A stretch of 64,000 nucleotides of DNA from JBCBSS01 sp039819065 (GTDB lineage Bacteria > Bacteroidota > Bacteroidia > Cytophagales > Cyclobacteriaceae): positions 1 through 64,000 of the forward strand of contig JBCBSS010000008.1 of the NCBI GenBank assembly GCA_039819065.1, read 5' to 3'. Every line of letters begins with the position of its first letter. The first letter of the stretch is position 1. Made by a program: the position numbers and the translations under genes. A model generated the notes under the pieces. That model saw only the letters and a program-made list of their open reading frames with translations, was not told where the DNA came from and did no database searches. Shown piece after piece: positions 35,514 through 45,201 of this stretch.

Positions 35514-36092
35514 ATGGAAAAATATGCCGATCAATTTTATCAAATGATTAACGCTTACACCACTGTAAGTAGCACGTCTTTTGACAAGCTGTGGCAAATA
35601 ACTAAAATCCGTGAGGTGCAAAAAGACGAGCTTATTCTAAGGTATGGACAGGTTGCTAAAAATATACTCTTCGTCTGCCAAGGCATACTGACTTCACAAT
35701 ACTATACCAAGGATGGTACAATACACATTAAGAACTTCTTTGTAGAAGGAAAGATGGCTGGCTCTACTGCCTCGCTTCTAACCAAGGCACCTTCTGAGTT
35801 CGCCATTCAGGCAGTGACGGATAGCGTATTGCTCAGCATCAATTATGCAAAATATCGAACGCTAATCTTCGAGAATGATGACCTAAAGTCTTTCTACATC
35901 GCCTACCTGGAGCAGCATTGGATTATCGTGAATGAAAAACGACAAATATCATTTGCTACCCAAACTGCTTCAGAGCGTTATCAGACCTTTCTACAAGAAT
36001 ATCCTGATTTGGAAGATAAGGTGCCACAAAAATTGATCGCTTCCTATTTAGGTGTTACTCCAACCCAACTCAGTAGAATTAGAAATCCCTAA
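35514..36092 (+). CDS. Crp/Fnr family transcriptional regulator
   Basis: About 192 residues from ATG 35514; a TTG five codons upstream is the alternative start. It has the ligand domain (ELILRYGQVAKNILFVCQGI, HIKNFFVEGKMAGSTASLL) and a C-terminal HTH (KLIASYLGVTPTQLSRIRN). The ligand-binding residues are not those of cAMP-binding Crp. It is divergent from the sigma operon and could act on either side. Confidence 0.9.
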   Translation: MEKYADQFYQMINAYTTVSSTSFDKLWQITKIREVQKDELILRYGQVAKNILFVCQGILTSQYYTKDGTIHIKNFFVEGKMAGSTASLLTKAPSEFAIQAVTDSVLLSINYAKYRTLIFENDDLKSFYIAYLEQHWIIVNEKRQISFATQTASERYQTFLQEYPDLEDKVPQKLIASYLGVTPTQLSRIRNP

Positions 36093-36173
36093 AAATATTT
36101 ACCGCATCAACATATGTAAATGACATTGGTTCGTACGCCTAATAACTTTGATATATAAATAAAAAACAGCGTT

Positions 36174-36623
36174 ATGAACCACTTGATATTAAGCATATTG
36201 GCATTGGCTGGAGGCATTTTTCTAGCCATGCAAGGAGGACTGAATGCACAGTTGGGGGTAATGCTAAAGAGCCCTTTATTGGCATCTCTAGTTGGCTTTA
36301 CCGTAAGCATGTTATTGGCGCTATTGGTCGTCACTATCTCTATGAGGCAAGTGCCGGATGTGCAACATCTGAAAAAAGTACCCTACTATTTATGGTTCGC
36401 TGGAGGAGCGATGAGTCTTTTGGGTATTGGTCTTTACTACTACACCATGCCAAAGCTCGGTATCTCTACCATGATTTCACTCGGGCTCTTCGGGCAGTTA
36501 ATTTTTGCCGTGGTAGCCGGTCATTTTGGTTGGTTTGGTTTACCAGTAGAACCAGTAGATACCAAGCGTATCGGGGGTGTTTTGGCTATGATCTTAGGTA
36601 TTTTTCTAATCAATAATAAATAA
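36174..36623 (+). CDS. DMT-superfamily small transporter (DUF606/YdcZ-like)
   Basis: 149 residues with five hydrophobic segments. Marks are GGIFLAMQGGLNAQLG near the start, LLALLVVTIS, PYYLWFAGGAMSLLGIG and a C-terminal GGVLAMILGIFLI. This matches one half of a paired DUF606 transporter; substrate unknown. The next gene follows 8 bp after it, so they probably share a transcript. Confidence 0.88.
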   Translation: MNHLILSILALAGGIFLAMQGGLNAQLGVMLKSPLLASLVGFTVSMLLALLVVTISMRQVPDVQHLKKVPYYLWFAGGAMSLLGIGLYYYTMPKLGISTMISLGLFGQLIFAVVAGHFGWFGLPVEPVDTKRIGGVLAMILGIFLINNK

Positions 36624-36631
36624 ACAGGGAT

Positions 36632-37375
36632 ATGGATTTAGTAAAAGAAAACATAGATAACCTCACTTCAATGTGGGAAATAGTGAACCAAAAAGCAGGT
36701 GTACATCAATCAGAGCCATCTTATGACTATGGTGTAGTAGATTATTCTGAGTGGCCAAACAAGATCTGGTTACATGAAGAAGTAAATGAAAAAGTACTCA
36801 ACGAAACCATTGAGAAAATGACCAGCAGCCAGGGCAAGTTAACACTACCGTATTGGAATACTTTGGAAATGGACGCCGGGCAATGGCTGGCATCCCAGCC
36901 TCTGGAGATAAAGTCTGAGCAGTTAGCCATGTATTTAAAACTGGGCACCCCACCCAAAGATGACGGACGGCTAAAGCTGATCAAAGTAACTGATACCGCC
37001 GCAGCTATACTTTGGGAAAAGCTATTCCAGCAAGCATTTGGCTATCAAATCAGTCATAAACTGATTATGCTCACTCATACTGACATTGATTGCTTCATCG
37101 CTTACAAGAATGAGGAGGCAGTGGGTACAGCGATACTACATGCCAACAATCACAAGGTGTTGGGTATACATTCTATGGGAATCATACCGGCTATGAGACG
37201 CATGGGATTAGCGGAACAAATGATGTTATTGCTGCTAGCAAAGGCAGTGGATAAGGGTTATGAATATGCTACGCTTCAGGCCTCTCCTATGGGAAAGGGG
37301 CTTTATGAAAAGCTAGGCTTCGAAGAGCAATTTCTCTTGACAAATTATGCCCTAAAATCACAACCCAATGAGTAA
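36632..37375 (+). CDS. GNAT family N-acetyltransferase
   Basis: 247 residues. The acetyltransferase domain is C-terminal (about residues 110-245), with DCFIAYKNEEAVGTAILHAN, the acetyl-CoA loop IIPAMRRMGLAEQMM (a Q/RxxGxG/A-like turn) and the late ASPMGKGLYEKLGFEEQF. The N-terminal roughly 100 residues have no signature I know. The substrate cannot be told. It shares a likely operon with the DUF606 gene. Confidence 0.88.
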   Translation: MDLVKENIDNLTSMWEIVNQKAGVHQSEPSYDYGVVDYSEWPNKIWLHEEVNEKVLNETIEKMTSSQGKLTLPYWNTLEMDAGQWLASQPLEIKSEQLAMYLKLGTPPKDDGRLKLIKVTDTAAAILWEKLFQQAFGYQISHKLIMLTHTDIDCFIAYKNEEAVGTAILHANNHKVLGIHSMGIIPAMRRMGLAEQMMLLLLAKAVDKGYEYATLQASPMGKGLYEKLGFEEQFLLTNYALKSQPNE

Positions 37376-37429
37376 CACTGGATAGCAAATTCTTGTTAGG
37401 GTATTGTTGAAATAAGTAAAGATCATATA

Positions 37430-38059
37430 ATGGAATTAATCGAAAATCTTAAATGGCGATACGCCACCAAAAAATTTGACGCTACTAAGAAAGTAAGTGC
37501 GGAAGACCTCGAAAAAATCAAAGAGGCCATACAGCTTTCGGCGTCCTCCTATGGGCTTCAACTCTACAAAGTATTGATCATAGAAGATGCTGAATTGAGG
37601 GAAAAGCTCAAGCCAGCAGCGTGGGGGCAGTCGCAGGTTACTGATGCCTCGCAATTGATCGTGTTTTGCAACTACAAGCAAGTAGAAGATCAGCATATCG
37701 ATGAGTATTTAACGCTCAAAGCGGAGACACAATCGTTGGATGTGGCCAACCTCGCCGGTTATGGAGACTTCATGAAGAGTAAGATTGGCGCGCTATCGGC
37801 AGAGCAACAGAATGCGTGGACTGCCAGACAAACTTACCTCGCGCTTGGTAACCTGTTGACCGTTTGTAGCGCACTTAAGATCGATGCCTGCCCTATGGAA
37901 GGCTTCGAGCCCGATCAATTTGACGAAATTCTAGGATTATCAGAGAAAAATCTCAATGCAGCAGTGATCGCAACTATTGGCTATCGCTCAGAAGAAGACG
38001 CCACACAACACGGCCCTAAGGTGAGAAAGTCAGCAGAAGCACTTTTTGAAACTATTTGA
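37430..38059 (+). CDS. Nitroreductase family NAD(P)H-dependent oxidoreductase
   Basis: 209 residues: LKWRYATKKFDATKKV at the start, QLSASSYGLQLYKVLII, ARQTYLALGNLLTVCSALKI and PMEGFEPDQFDEILGL. This is the NfsB/NfnB-like FMN enzyme pattern. Such enzymes reduce nitroaromatics and quinones with NAD(P)H. No partner gene is evident. Confidence 0.93.
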   Translation: MELIENLKWRYATKKFDATKKVSAEDLEKIKEAIQLSASSYGLQLYKVLIIEDAELREKLKPAAWGQSQVTDASQLIVFCNYKQVEDQHIDEYLTLKAETQSLDVANLAGYGDFMKSKIGALSAEQQNAWTARQTYLALGNLLTVCSALKIDACPMEGFEPDQFDEILGLSEKNLNAAVIATIGYRSEEDATQHGPKVRKSAEALFETI

Positions 38060-38730
38060 TTGTAACCAATAGAGCCTCTATAAAAGGCTTTTCATCATAC
38101 TCAAAATCTATCTCATTGTATACAGTGGGATAGCTTTTCCCCTAGCGCTTATCCCGATATCAATGCAGTTTATTTAAGCATTGGCCTAGATAGAAGCAAT
38201 CATTACCACGCCTTAAAAGGCGTTTACCTGATGCCTCGGTTGAAGTTGTCTCCAATCATTTTAAAATTGCTATCTATTGTAATAACAGCCTCTTGCATTA
38301 CTTGTTGGGAACAAATGAGGCTGTAAAACTATGAATTGACACGCCTTTTAAGGCGTGTGATCAAGACATAGCCTTCCCTACGGCTTTAGCCGTATAACAA
38401 CAATGTCAGCTTTTAATCGTGCCATTATGGGCTAAAGCCCGGCCGATTATGTCTTATTTGACCTATGGCCTAAAGGCCATAGCAAGTCAAAACGGCTCAA
38501 TTGAAAAGAATCCTTTAAGAACTTTTAGGAGTTGCAGTATTCCTTATCTTGTTTGTTAAGTAGGTTCAAATGGACTTTTTGATAATTTCTATAGAACAGA
38601 AAAAGCTAAGCTTTGATCAAGGCAATAGAGTTCAAGCACAATTTCTACCTTAAGAACGACGACTAAATAGTTGCGTCTCTAATCTTGTAATTGCTAAATT
38701 AAGCGTTCTACTAATTACTAAAGTATTCAA
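38060..38730. repeat. Intergenic region with six hairpins
   Basis: No gene is visible. Between 38208 and 38482 there are six palindromes: ACGCCTTAAAAGGCGT (38208-38223); ACAGCCTC...GAGGCTGT (38285-38324); ACACGCCTTTTAAGGCGTGT (38339-38358); TACGGCTTTAGCCGTA (38379-38394); GGGCTAAAGCCC (38429-38440); and CTATGGCCTAAAGGCCATAG (38463-38482). Most have a TTTA/TAAA centre. The rest of the stretch (38483-38730) shows nothing recognisable. Confidence 0.8.
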
Positions 38731-39591
38731 ATGCGCTTTAACTGTCCATTCAGGCTAACCTCTTCAATGGTTCTTATCATACCTGTGGTATTGATGCTTT
38801 TTGGTTGCAAATCTGAACAGCAAATACCTAAAACCAAATACTCGGCTTACCCTCTTGAGAAGCCGAATACAACCTCAAAAGACGGTAAGTGGGTGATCAG
38901 CTTCAATAACAATTTGCATTGCCCAGTAACTTTCAGGTCAAACTTAGATCATCAGGCTTTGGCAGCACATTTTCCTGTCACGGTAAATCCACTTACTACT
39001 CACGAAATAAGCATCGATACCTTGAGTCTTTCTAGAAAGGACTTGAAGCAATTTACCTATGGCTACACTATCGGTAACCCTAACGCAACTGTCGAGTCCA
39101 AGCCGGTGAGCCTACCGTTTTTACCGGGGCGATCTTTTAAAATACTACAAGGGCACAATGGGTCATTCTCACATCAGTCCGAATACAGTAAGTATGCCGT
39201 AGATTTCGACCTTCAGGTTGGTGATACAATCTGTGCGGCAGCAGATGGTGTTGTGGTAGGTCTGATTGATAAATATGAAAGAGGAGGCAACGACAGGAGG
39301 TTGAGGGATTATGCCAATTTCATTACCATTTTCCACCCTACTGCCAACTACTTCTCTCAATATGTTCACTTAAGATTGGACGGAGCCTTGATAAATGTAG
39401 GTGATACAGTAGTGCAAAACCAGCCTATTGGCATCTCCGGTAACACAGGGTTTTCAGGTGGCCCTCATTTGCACTTTAATATATTGGTAATCAAAAGTAC
39501 AGGCGATAATCTTAAGTCTTTTCCCGTGGATTTCATTGATGGATATAAAGGTGGTGCTCTGAAAAAAGGTGATATCGTTCGAAAGCAGTAA
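38731..39591 (+). CDS. M23-family peptidase lipoprotein
   Basis: 286 residues. The signal segment ends in the lipobox LMLFGC (Cys26), so it is probably anchored in a membrane of the envelope. The C-terminal M23 domain has HQSEYSKYAVDFDLQVGD, CAAADGVVVGLID, and GNTGFSGGPHLHFNI with the HXH zinc ligands. M23 enzymes cut peptidoglycan cross-links; here the N-terminal roughly 110 residues form a beta domain of unknown role. No operon partner. Confidence 0.92.
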   Translation: MRFNCPFRLTSSMVLIIPVVLMLFGCKSEQQIPKTKYSAYPLEKPNTTSKDGKWVISFNNNLHCPVTFRSNLDHQALAAHFPVTVNPLTTHEISIDTLSLSRKDLKQFTYGYTIGNPNATVESKPVSLPFLPGRSFKILQGHNGSFSHQSEYSKYAVDFDLQVGDTICAAADGVVVGLIDKYERGGNDRRLRDYANFITIFHPTANYFSQYVHLRLDGALINVGDTVVQNQPIGISGNTGFSGGPHLHFNILVIKSTGDNLKSFPVDFIDGYKGGALKKGDIVRKQ

Positions 39592-39822
39592 TCTTCTATG
39601 CTAGAATTTATGAAAGATAGCATTTAGAGCATTACCAGATCGAAAGGAGAAACAATCACAGACCTCAAGACCCACGCAAGAGGTTTGATATAAGAGTCCT
39701 ACTTTATGATTAAAGTGATAGGTTTCTGACCAGCAACTACGATCATGGGTGTCTTTTTTATATATTAAGATTATGGATGCTATTCTCACACCTGTTTCTA
39801 ACCATCACCAAAGTTATCTGTC

Positions 39823-40644
39823 GTGAAAATTATTCAGGGAGAGCTTCTACCAAATAGTAAGCAATTTGTGCATGCCATTTCTATTATAGAAGAGGATATT
39901 GGTATGGCAGTAGAAGTGAAAGCGTTCCCGGTAGGTTATCCATACATCAACGTTGTCACCGCTTCAAAATTTAGGATCACAGGCCAGCAAAGTAATTTCT
40001 CTACTCACAGCTACATTTGCGGGCAGACCATATCCCCTTTCGATCTGCAAATGCCTCTGATTGACCGGTCACTAATTATACACCTCAAACCTTGGGGGCT
40101 CCAATCCTTATACCCAAATCTGGTTCCTGATATCTCAAATCTGCAAATTGATTTGGCCTTGCTAGATAGTGTTTTGGCTAATGAATTAGCACACTTGATG
40201 GACAGTAGCCTGAGCAGCGAATCTGTTTTGGAAAGCGCACAAAAAGCACTTATTACCAAATTCAAAGGTACTAGTCCAGACACTCGCGTTCTAGCAGCCT
40301 GGCAACAGATAGTGTGGGGCGGAGGTGATTTAAAAGTGGCGGAATTGGCTTCATACCTCAATCTCTCCCCTAGAAGATTGCAACAGCTTTTCAAATCTGT
40401 GATAGGCATGTCTCCCAAGCAGTACATGAAAGTAGCCCGTTTACAACATTATACTTACCACCTCCTTCAGCATGAAACAAATGACACTATACCTTCCGGC
40501 TATTACGACCAATCGCATTTCATCCATGAGTTGGGTCAGCAGACGCAAATGACTCCTACCGCATTCCATTCCTTCCTGACTACTTCAGGGCAATCTGAGG
40601 CTTACCTCAACACTAACCTTTACCGGCAATACGGCTCAAACTGA
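39823..40644 (+). CDS. AraC-type HTH transcriptional regulator
   Basis: 273 residues from a GTG start. The C-terminal domain (about 165-260) has LKVAELASYLNLSPRRLQQL, FKSVIGMSPKQYMKVARLQ and a second HTH with GYYDQSHFIHELGQQTQMTP. The N-terminal roughly 150 residues resemble the DUF6597-like domain common in Bacteroidota AraC proteins. The VOC gene starts 50 bp downstream on the same strand and could be part of its operon. Confidence 0.9.
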   Translation: MKIIQGELLPNSKQFVHAISIIEEDIGMAVEVKAFPVGYPYINVVTASKFRITGQQSNFSTHSYICGQTISPFDLQMPLIDRSLIIHLKPWGLQSLYPNLVPDISNLQIDLALLDSVLANELAHLMDSSLSSESVLESAQKALITKFKGTSPDTRVLAAWQQIVWGGGDLKVAELASYLNLSPRRLQQLFKSVIGMSPKQYMKVARLQHYTYHLLQHETNDTIPSGYYDQSHFIHELGQQTQMTPTAFHSFLTTSGQSEAYLNTNLYRQYGSN

Positions 40645-40693
40645 TTTCGCATTTTTACAATACATGGTGTTTTGGAAATACTATGTTTGATTC

Positions 40694-41065
40694 ATGAAAA
40701 ACGCGATACAGAACTTCAATATTCCGGTAGTCGAGTTCGAAAGAGCCGTACAGTTTTATTCTACATTGTTGAACTACGAGATACAAACAACCGACTTCAA
40801 TGGCATCAAGTTAGGTTTCTTTGCATGTGATCATGAAAATGGCGGCGTGGGAGGCACCCTTTTGTCCGATCCAAGTGCTACTCCTTCTAAAATGGGGACT
40901 ATGGTGTTTTTACACGCTGGAGAAGACCTTCAACAAGCACTTGATCGCATGCCAGACACCGGCGATGTAGTGGTACCCAAAAGTCCGCTAGGACCTAACA
41001 TGGGATTCTTTGCCATATTTGACGATAGTGAAGGCAATCGTGTGGGGTTGTTTTCAACGCAATAG
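40694..41065 (+). CDS. VOC (glyoxalase/bleomycin-resistance fold) protein
   Basis: 123 residues with two beta-alpha-beta-beta-beta modules: NFNIPVVEFERAVQFYSTLL and the C-terminal GFFAIFDDSEGNRVGLFS. The fold binds a metal in many members; ligands here are not certain. Its function cannot be stated beyond the fold. Confidence 0.9.
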   Translation: MKNAIQNFNIPVVEFERAVQFYSTLLNYEIQTTDFNGIKLGFFACDHENGGVGGTLLSDPSATPSKMGTMVFLHAGEDLQQALDRMPDTGDVVVPKSPLGPNMGFFAIFDDSEGNRVGLFSTQ

Positions 41066-41791
41066 GAAACGGGGTTTGGAATTACTTATTGTGCCCTTTT
41101 TCTATCTCACTATTTAACATGAGAAAGGGACTGCCCCAGTATCTCTTTCATCTTTGCCCTTCTACTTGTTGTTTCTAAAAAACCTCCCCCTACCCCTTCC
41201 AGCGCGGGACAGCTAGAAGTTCGGCAACCTAGATCTGTCAAATGTGCCGCAACGCCCTAGCGCCAAAGTTACTTTCGTGTGTTCATGTTTTGTTACATAT
41301 AATCAATTGATGATATTCAATTCTGGATTGCTTCTTCGTTCGTTCCTCTCTCATCGCAATGACAGCCAAAAGTATAGTTTCCTAGTCTTATGTCTCTACT
41401 TTCGCTATAGCATGTCATTTCGACGCTAGGAGAAATCTACCTCTTTCTTAGTGATTCACTTTGCCGGGAGTGAGATTTCTCGTTCCTCGAAATGACAAAC
41501 TGCGCCTATTTCAAGTTACTTCTATCTATTTCTATTTATTTCCATTAGCCACTAGATTGCTTCGCTCATACTTCGCTCGCAATGACAGCCAGAATTCAAG
41601 TATATATACACCTCTTTTATCTTTTGTCTTACTTCTTTTGTCTTATGTCTAAAATCTAACTTCTCACATCTAATATCTCCTTTACCAACCAGCAGTCACA
41701 ATTTAACCTTGCGATTCCGGCTATTTTACTATTTTTAGCTCCGCTGTGTATCAGCATCATTATTCTTTGATAACCTAAACCTACGATATCC
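41066..41791. repeat. Intergenic repeat mosaic
   Basis: No real gene. It contains an AAAGTTACTTTCG hairpin half with TACATATAATCAATTGATGATAT (about 41265-41318), an inverse GGATTGCTTC...GCAATGACAG copy (41323-41365), the 85-bp TGTCATTTCGA element in inverse orientation (41413-41497), TCTATTTATTTCCATT pieces, a second inverse GATTGCTTCGCTC...GCAATGACAG copy (41551-41588) and the inverse heptamer tract (about 41620-41685). Confidence 0.8.
41413..41497. repeat. TGTCATTTCGA/TCGAAATGACA inverted-repeat element (inverse copy)
   Basis: 85 bp, the same element as 10335-10418 but read on the other strand; terminal arms intact. Confidence 0.85.
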
Positions 41792-43978
41792 ATGAAATGG
41801 ACTTATGCTCTATTGCTCATTGCGTTAATCTCTTGTAACCCCTCTCAGGAAAAACAAGGTAGCGGAGAAATCGCGCGATGGGAAGAACAAGCCAAGAATA
41901 TTACCATCATAAGAGATGACTTCGGCGTACCCCACGTGTATGGCAAAACCGACGCTGATGCCGTTTTCGGGTTACTCTACGCACAGTGCGAAGACGACTT
42001 CAACCGGGTAGAACGAAACTATATATGGGCAACAGGCCGCCTGGCGGAGGTAGAAGGAGAAGATGCGCTTTACAGCGACTTACGCGCTCGTTTGTTCATG
42101 ACCGAAGAGGAAGCCATTGCTCACTATGAGAAAAGCCCCGAATGGCTCAAAAAGCTATGCGATGCTTTTGCCGATGGTATCAACTATTATCTGCATACCC
42201 ATCCCGAGGTAAAACCGAAGCTACTCACCAGGTTCGAGCCATGGATGCCCATGTATTTCAGTGAGGGTTCTATCGGAGGTGATATAGAAAGGGTTTCTAC
42301 CCGGCGTATCAAGGCATTCTACGAAGACAAAGCTGCGCTGGCCTTAAATAAAAATGGTGATGGCCTAGTGCATATGGATCGCTTCGCGGAACCAAAAGGA
42401 TCGAACGGCTTCGCTATCTCAGGTGAGCTCACTGAGTCGGGTGATGCCATGCTGTTGATCAACCCACATACCTCCTTTTTCTTTAGAGGAGAAGTACATG
42501 CCGTAAGTGAGGAAGGGCTTAATGCCTATGGTGCGGTCACCTGGGGACAGTTTTTCGTCTATCAGGGTTTCAATGAAAAAACCGGATGGATGCACACTTC
42601 TACCTACACGGACGTAATTGATGAGTTCTTAGAAACCGTGACCGAAGAAGGTGGCCAGTATTTCTATCAATATGGTGATGAGAAAAGGCCAGTAGAAACG
42701 AAGCAAGTCACGTTGAAATACAAGGATGGTGAGGCCATGAAGGAAAAAACCTTCCCCATGTATAGAACGCACCATGGCCCTATTACACATAAAATCGATG
42801 ATAAGTGGGTGGCTACGGCACTCATGTGGAAGCCAGTAGAAGCACTGCAACAGTCGTACACTCGCACCAAGCTCAACGGACATAAAGAGTTTTGGGAAAT
42901 GATGAAGATGACCACCAATTCTTCTAACAACACCGTTTACGCAGATGCTGGAGGTAACATAGCCTATTATCATGGTAACTTCATACCTAAAAGGGATACT
43001 GAATTCAACTACCGCCAGCCGGTTGATGGCAGCAACCCTGCAACGGACTGGAAGGGTTTGCATAGCTTAGAAGAAACCATCACGGTGGTGAATCCTGAAA
43101 ACGGGTGGATACAAAACTGTAACTCTACGCCATTTACGTCAGCAGCCGAGTTCAGTCCTAAGAAAGAAGATTATCCCAACTACATGTCTATCGATCGTGA
43201 GAACTTTAGGGGTGTACATGCGATTGACCTGTTGAAAAAAGCCGAGGGGCTAACACTGGATAAGCTGATTGAGGTGGCATACGACCCATACCTTCCGGCT
43301 TTTGCGGAAGTCGTCCCTGCCTTAGTAAAAGCGTATGACGAATCGAGCAATGCTGACCCTCAACTCAAAGGGGCGATAGATGCACTGCGCGAATGGGACT
43401 TCACTGTATCAGCCGGATCGGTGCCTATGTCTCTTGCTCATTTTTACGGGATACAATTGATGCGCGACGGTAAAACCCCAGATGGCATGAACATGATGCA
43501 GCAGTTCAACTATTTCGCTACGGAGACACCTAGCGATGAACTATTGAGCATCTTCAAAAAAGTATACGACAAGCTGGAAGCCGACTTTGGGTCATGGAAT
43601 ACACCATGGGGAGAAATCAATCGCTATCAGCGCATCAATGGAGATATTCGACAGGCTTTCAATGACTCTATCCCTAGTTTGCCAGTCGGTTTGACCTCTG
43701 GCAGATGGGGTGCTTTAGCGGCATACGGTGCGAGAGCATCTAATGGTACCAAACGTATTTATGGCACTAGAGGTAATAGCTTTGTGGCTGTGGTAGAATT
43801 TGGCGATAAAGTGAAAGCCAAGAGCATGCTCGCCGGAGGGCAAAGTAGCGATCCTAAATCTCCTCACTTCGATGACCAAGCTCAACGCTATGCGGATATA
43901 CAATTCAAAGATGTGGCCTATTATAAAGAAGATGTAGAAAAACGAGCCACCAGGCAATACCATCCGGGAGAGAAATAA
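41792..43978 (+). CDS. Penicillin acylase family lipoprotein
   Basis: 728 residues. The signal segment has a lipobox LISC (Cys15). The small-subunit part starts with ITIIRDDFGVPHVYGKTDAD. The nucleophile is Ser204 in PKGSNGFAISG, which would become the N-terminus of the large subunit after self-cleavage. Later marks are GDAMLLINPHTSF, MYRTHHGPI and NTVYADAGGNIAYYHGNFIP. Family members hydrolyse amides such as beta-lactam side chains or acyl-homoserine lactones. Which substrate is used cannot be told. It stands alone between repeat regions. Confidence 0.93.
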   Translation: MKWTYALLLIALISCNPSQEKQGSGEIARWEEQAKNITIIRDDFGVPHVYGKTDADAVFGLLYAQCEDDFNRVERNYIWATGRLAEVEGEDALYSDLRARLFMTEEEAIAHYEKSPEWLKKLCDAFADGINYYLHTHPEVKPKLLTRFEPWMPMYFSEGSIGGDIERVSTRRIKAFYEDKAALALNKNGDGLVHMDRFAEPKGSNGFAISGELTESGDAMLLINPHTSFFFRGEVHAVSEEGLNAYGAVTWGQFFVYQGFNEKTGWMHTSTYTDVIDEFLETVTEEGGQYFYQYGDEKRPVETKQVTLKYKDGEAMKEKTFPMYRTHHGPITHKIDDKWVATALMWKPVEALQQSYTRTKLNGHKEFWEMMKMTTNSSNNTVYADAGGNIAYYHGNFIPKRDTEFNYRQPVDGSNPATDWKGLHSLEETITVVNPENGWIQNCNSTPFTSAAEFSPKKEDYPNYMSIDRENFRGVHAIDLLKKAEGLTLDKLIEVAYDPYLPAFAEVVPALVKAYDESSNADPQLKGAIDALREWDFTVSAGSVPMSLAHFYGIQLMRDGKTPDGMNMMQQFNYFATETPSDELLSIFKKVYDKLEADFGSWNTPWGEINRYQRINGDIRQAFNDSIPSLPVGLTSGRWGALAAYGARASNGTKRIYGTRGNSFVAVVEFGDKVKAKSMLAGGQSSDPKSPHFDDQAQRYADIQFKDVAYYKEDVEKRATRQYHPGEK

Positions 43979-44325
43979 CTCTCAAAGACTAGACTACCCT
44001 ACTGTCGGGTCTTTCGATCTGACAGTGCCTAGCTGTTAGGTTTTTCATCGTGCTGTCAGGTGTTTCCACCTGACGGCCTCGAATTCAAAACTTCAAAGTC
44101 GGTGGAAGCACCCGACTTCACTTTCAATGAATTTCCTGCCCGCTTTGGTGATATCACCAAAGCGTTTCTCTTACCATGATTATCTCTACCCTAGCGCGAA
44201 AGTTACTTTCGGGCTATCATTAGATACTCTGCTATAATAGCAAAAACCGCCAGGTGTTTCTACCTGGCAGCACCCAACTTCGGATAGAAACAGATGGCCG
44301 CATAAGATCAACGTTATCAACCTAA
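43979..44325. repeat. Hairpin-rich spacer
   Basis: No gene. Hairpins: ACTGTCGGGT...GACAGT (44001-44026), CTGTCAGGTG...CCTGACGG (44053-44076), AAGTCGG...CCCGACTT (44096-44118), a perfect 24-bp palindrome (44141-44164), GCGAAAGTTACTTTCG-type (about 44193-44212) and CCAGGTGTTTCTACCTGG (about 44253-44270). Confidence 0.8.
44141..44164. repeat. Perfect 24-bp palindrome CGCTTTGGTG-ATAT-CACCAAAGCG
   Basis: Exactly self-complementary. A related hairpin with changed but still pairing end bases lies at 60836-60859. Confidence 0.85.
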
Positions 44326-44874
44326 TTAATACCTTTCCGACCAACCTCTCTTTTCCAAACGCCTGAAATTCGGTACTTCTTTAATGCTCAGAAGATACTT
44401 TCCCAAGCCAATCAATTCCATGTCATCAGTATCTCCTTCGAAGGGTTTAATGTATATAGCATTCCCATAATTGTTGTTCACTTTCTCCTGAGAATCATCT
44501 ACAATCAGCATATGCTCAAGGCGATAATCTAGCTTTTTGACCTTTTTAAGGTGCTTTTCCCAAACATAACGATCTAAATCAAAATGCTTTCTCATCGTGC
44601 AACGAGACCGTCCCCAAACGAACTTCAAGTCCACATGAGGAGTTATCAAGGCTGAAACAATAGCATCTACATAGTCATCATCCGCCGAAGACCATATCGC
44701 AATATCATAATGGGCATTAACGACCGTCAACAGGGATTCGACATGAGGCCTTTTATAAACAAAGTACTTATCGAAAGCCAGATCATGCTGCAAGTGGTTC
44801 AAGCGATTTTCAGTCGCATGGATGAGCGTTTCATCAAGGTCAAGGATAAGCAGCTTTCTATCTAGTAGATCCAT
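44326..44874 (-). CDS. HAD-family NLI-interacting-factor-like (FCP1-type) phosphatase
   Basis: 182 residues. It has the DXDXT motif DLDETLIHAT (Asp12, Asp14, Thr16), YDIAIWSSADDDYVDAIVSA with the second-motif Ser, and LIVDDSQEKVNNNYGNAIYI as the third motif. This is the FCP1/CTD-phosphatase branch of HAD enzymes, seen singly in many bacteria. The bacterial substrate is unknown. It is flanked on both sides by the same CTGTCAGGT hairpin module. Confidence 0.92.
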   Translation of the reverse strand: MDLLDRKLLILDLDETLIHATENRLNHLQHDLAFDKYFVYKRPHVESLLTVVNAHYDIAIWSSADDDYVDAIVSALITPHVDLKFVWGRSRCTMRKHFDLDRYVWEKHLKKVKKLDYRLEHMLIVDDSQEKVNNNYGNAIYIKPFEGDTDDMELIGLGKYLLSIKEVPNFRRLEKRGWSERY

Positions 44875-45201
44875 AACACTTCGCTGTCAGGTCTTTCGAC
44901 CTGACCGTTTCGAATTCAAAACTTCAACATCGGGTGGAAACACCCGACTTCACTTCACTGTAGTACGGCCATCCTACCCTAGTGCGAAAGTTACTTTCGT
45001 GCTGTCAATAAACATATGGTTACAAAAGAAAAAACCGTCAAGTTTAACGCGACCGTTTTCACTCAAAGCTTTAATGTGGGGTAGAAACTCCCGACATCAC
45101 CCAACTGGTTAAGGTAACTGTTTTTTGACGGCCTCTTAGCCTGAAATACATCACACTCATTCTTTCTGATAACAGCTGTTCACCAAAACTGTTACCCTTC
45201 A
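44875..45201. repeat. Hairpin-rich spacer, second copy of the CTGTCAGGT module
   Basis: No gene. The stretch 44884-44955 repeats the module at 44053-44125: CTGTCAGGTCTTTCGACCTGAC, then CGAATTCAAAACTTCAA and the CGGGTGGAAACACCCG hairpin. A GCGAAAGTTACTTTCGTGC hairpin follows at about 44986-45004. A diverged third copy may lie at about 45036-45145. Confidence 0.78.
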
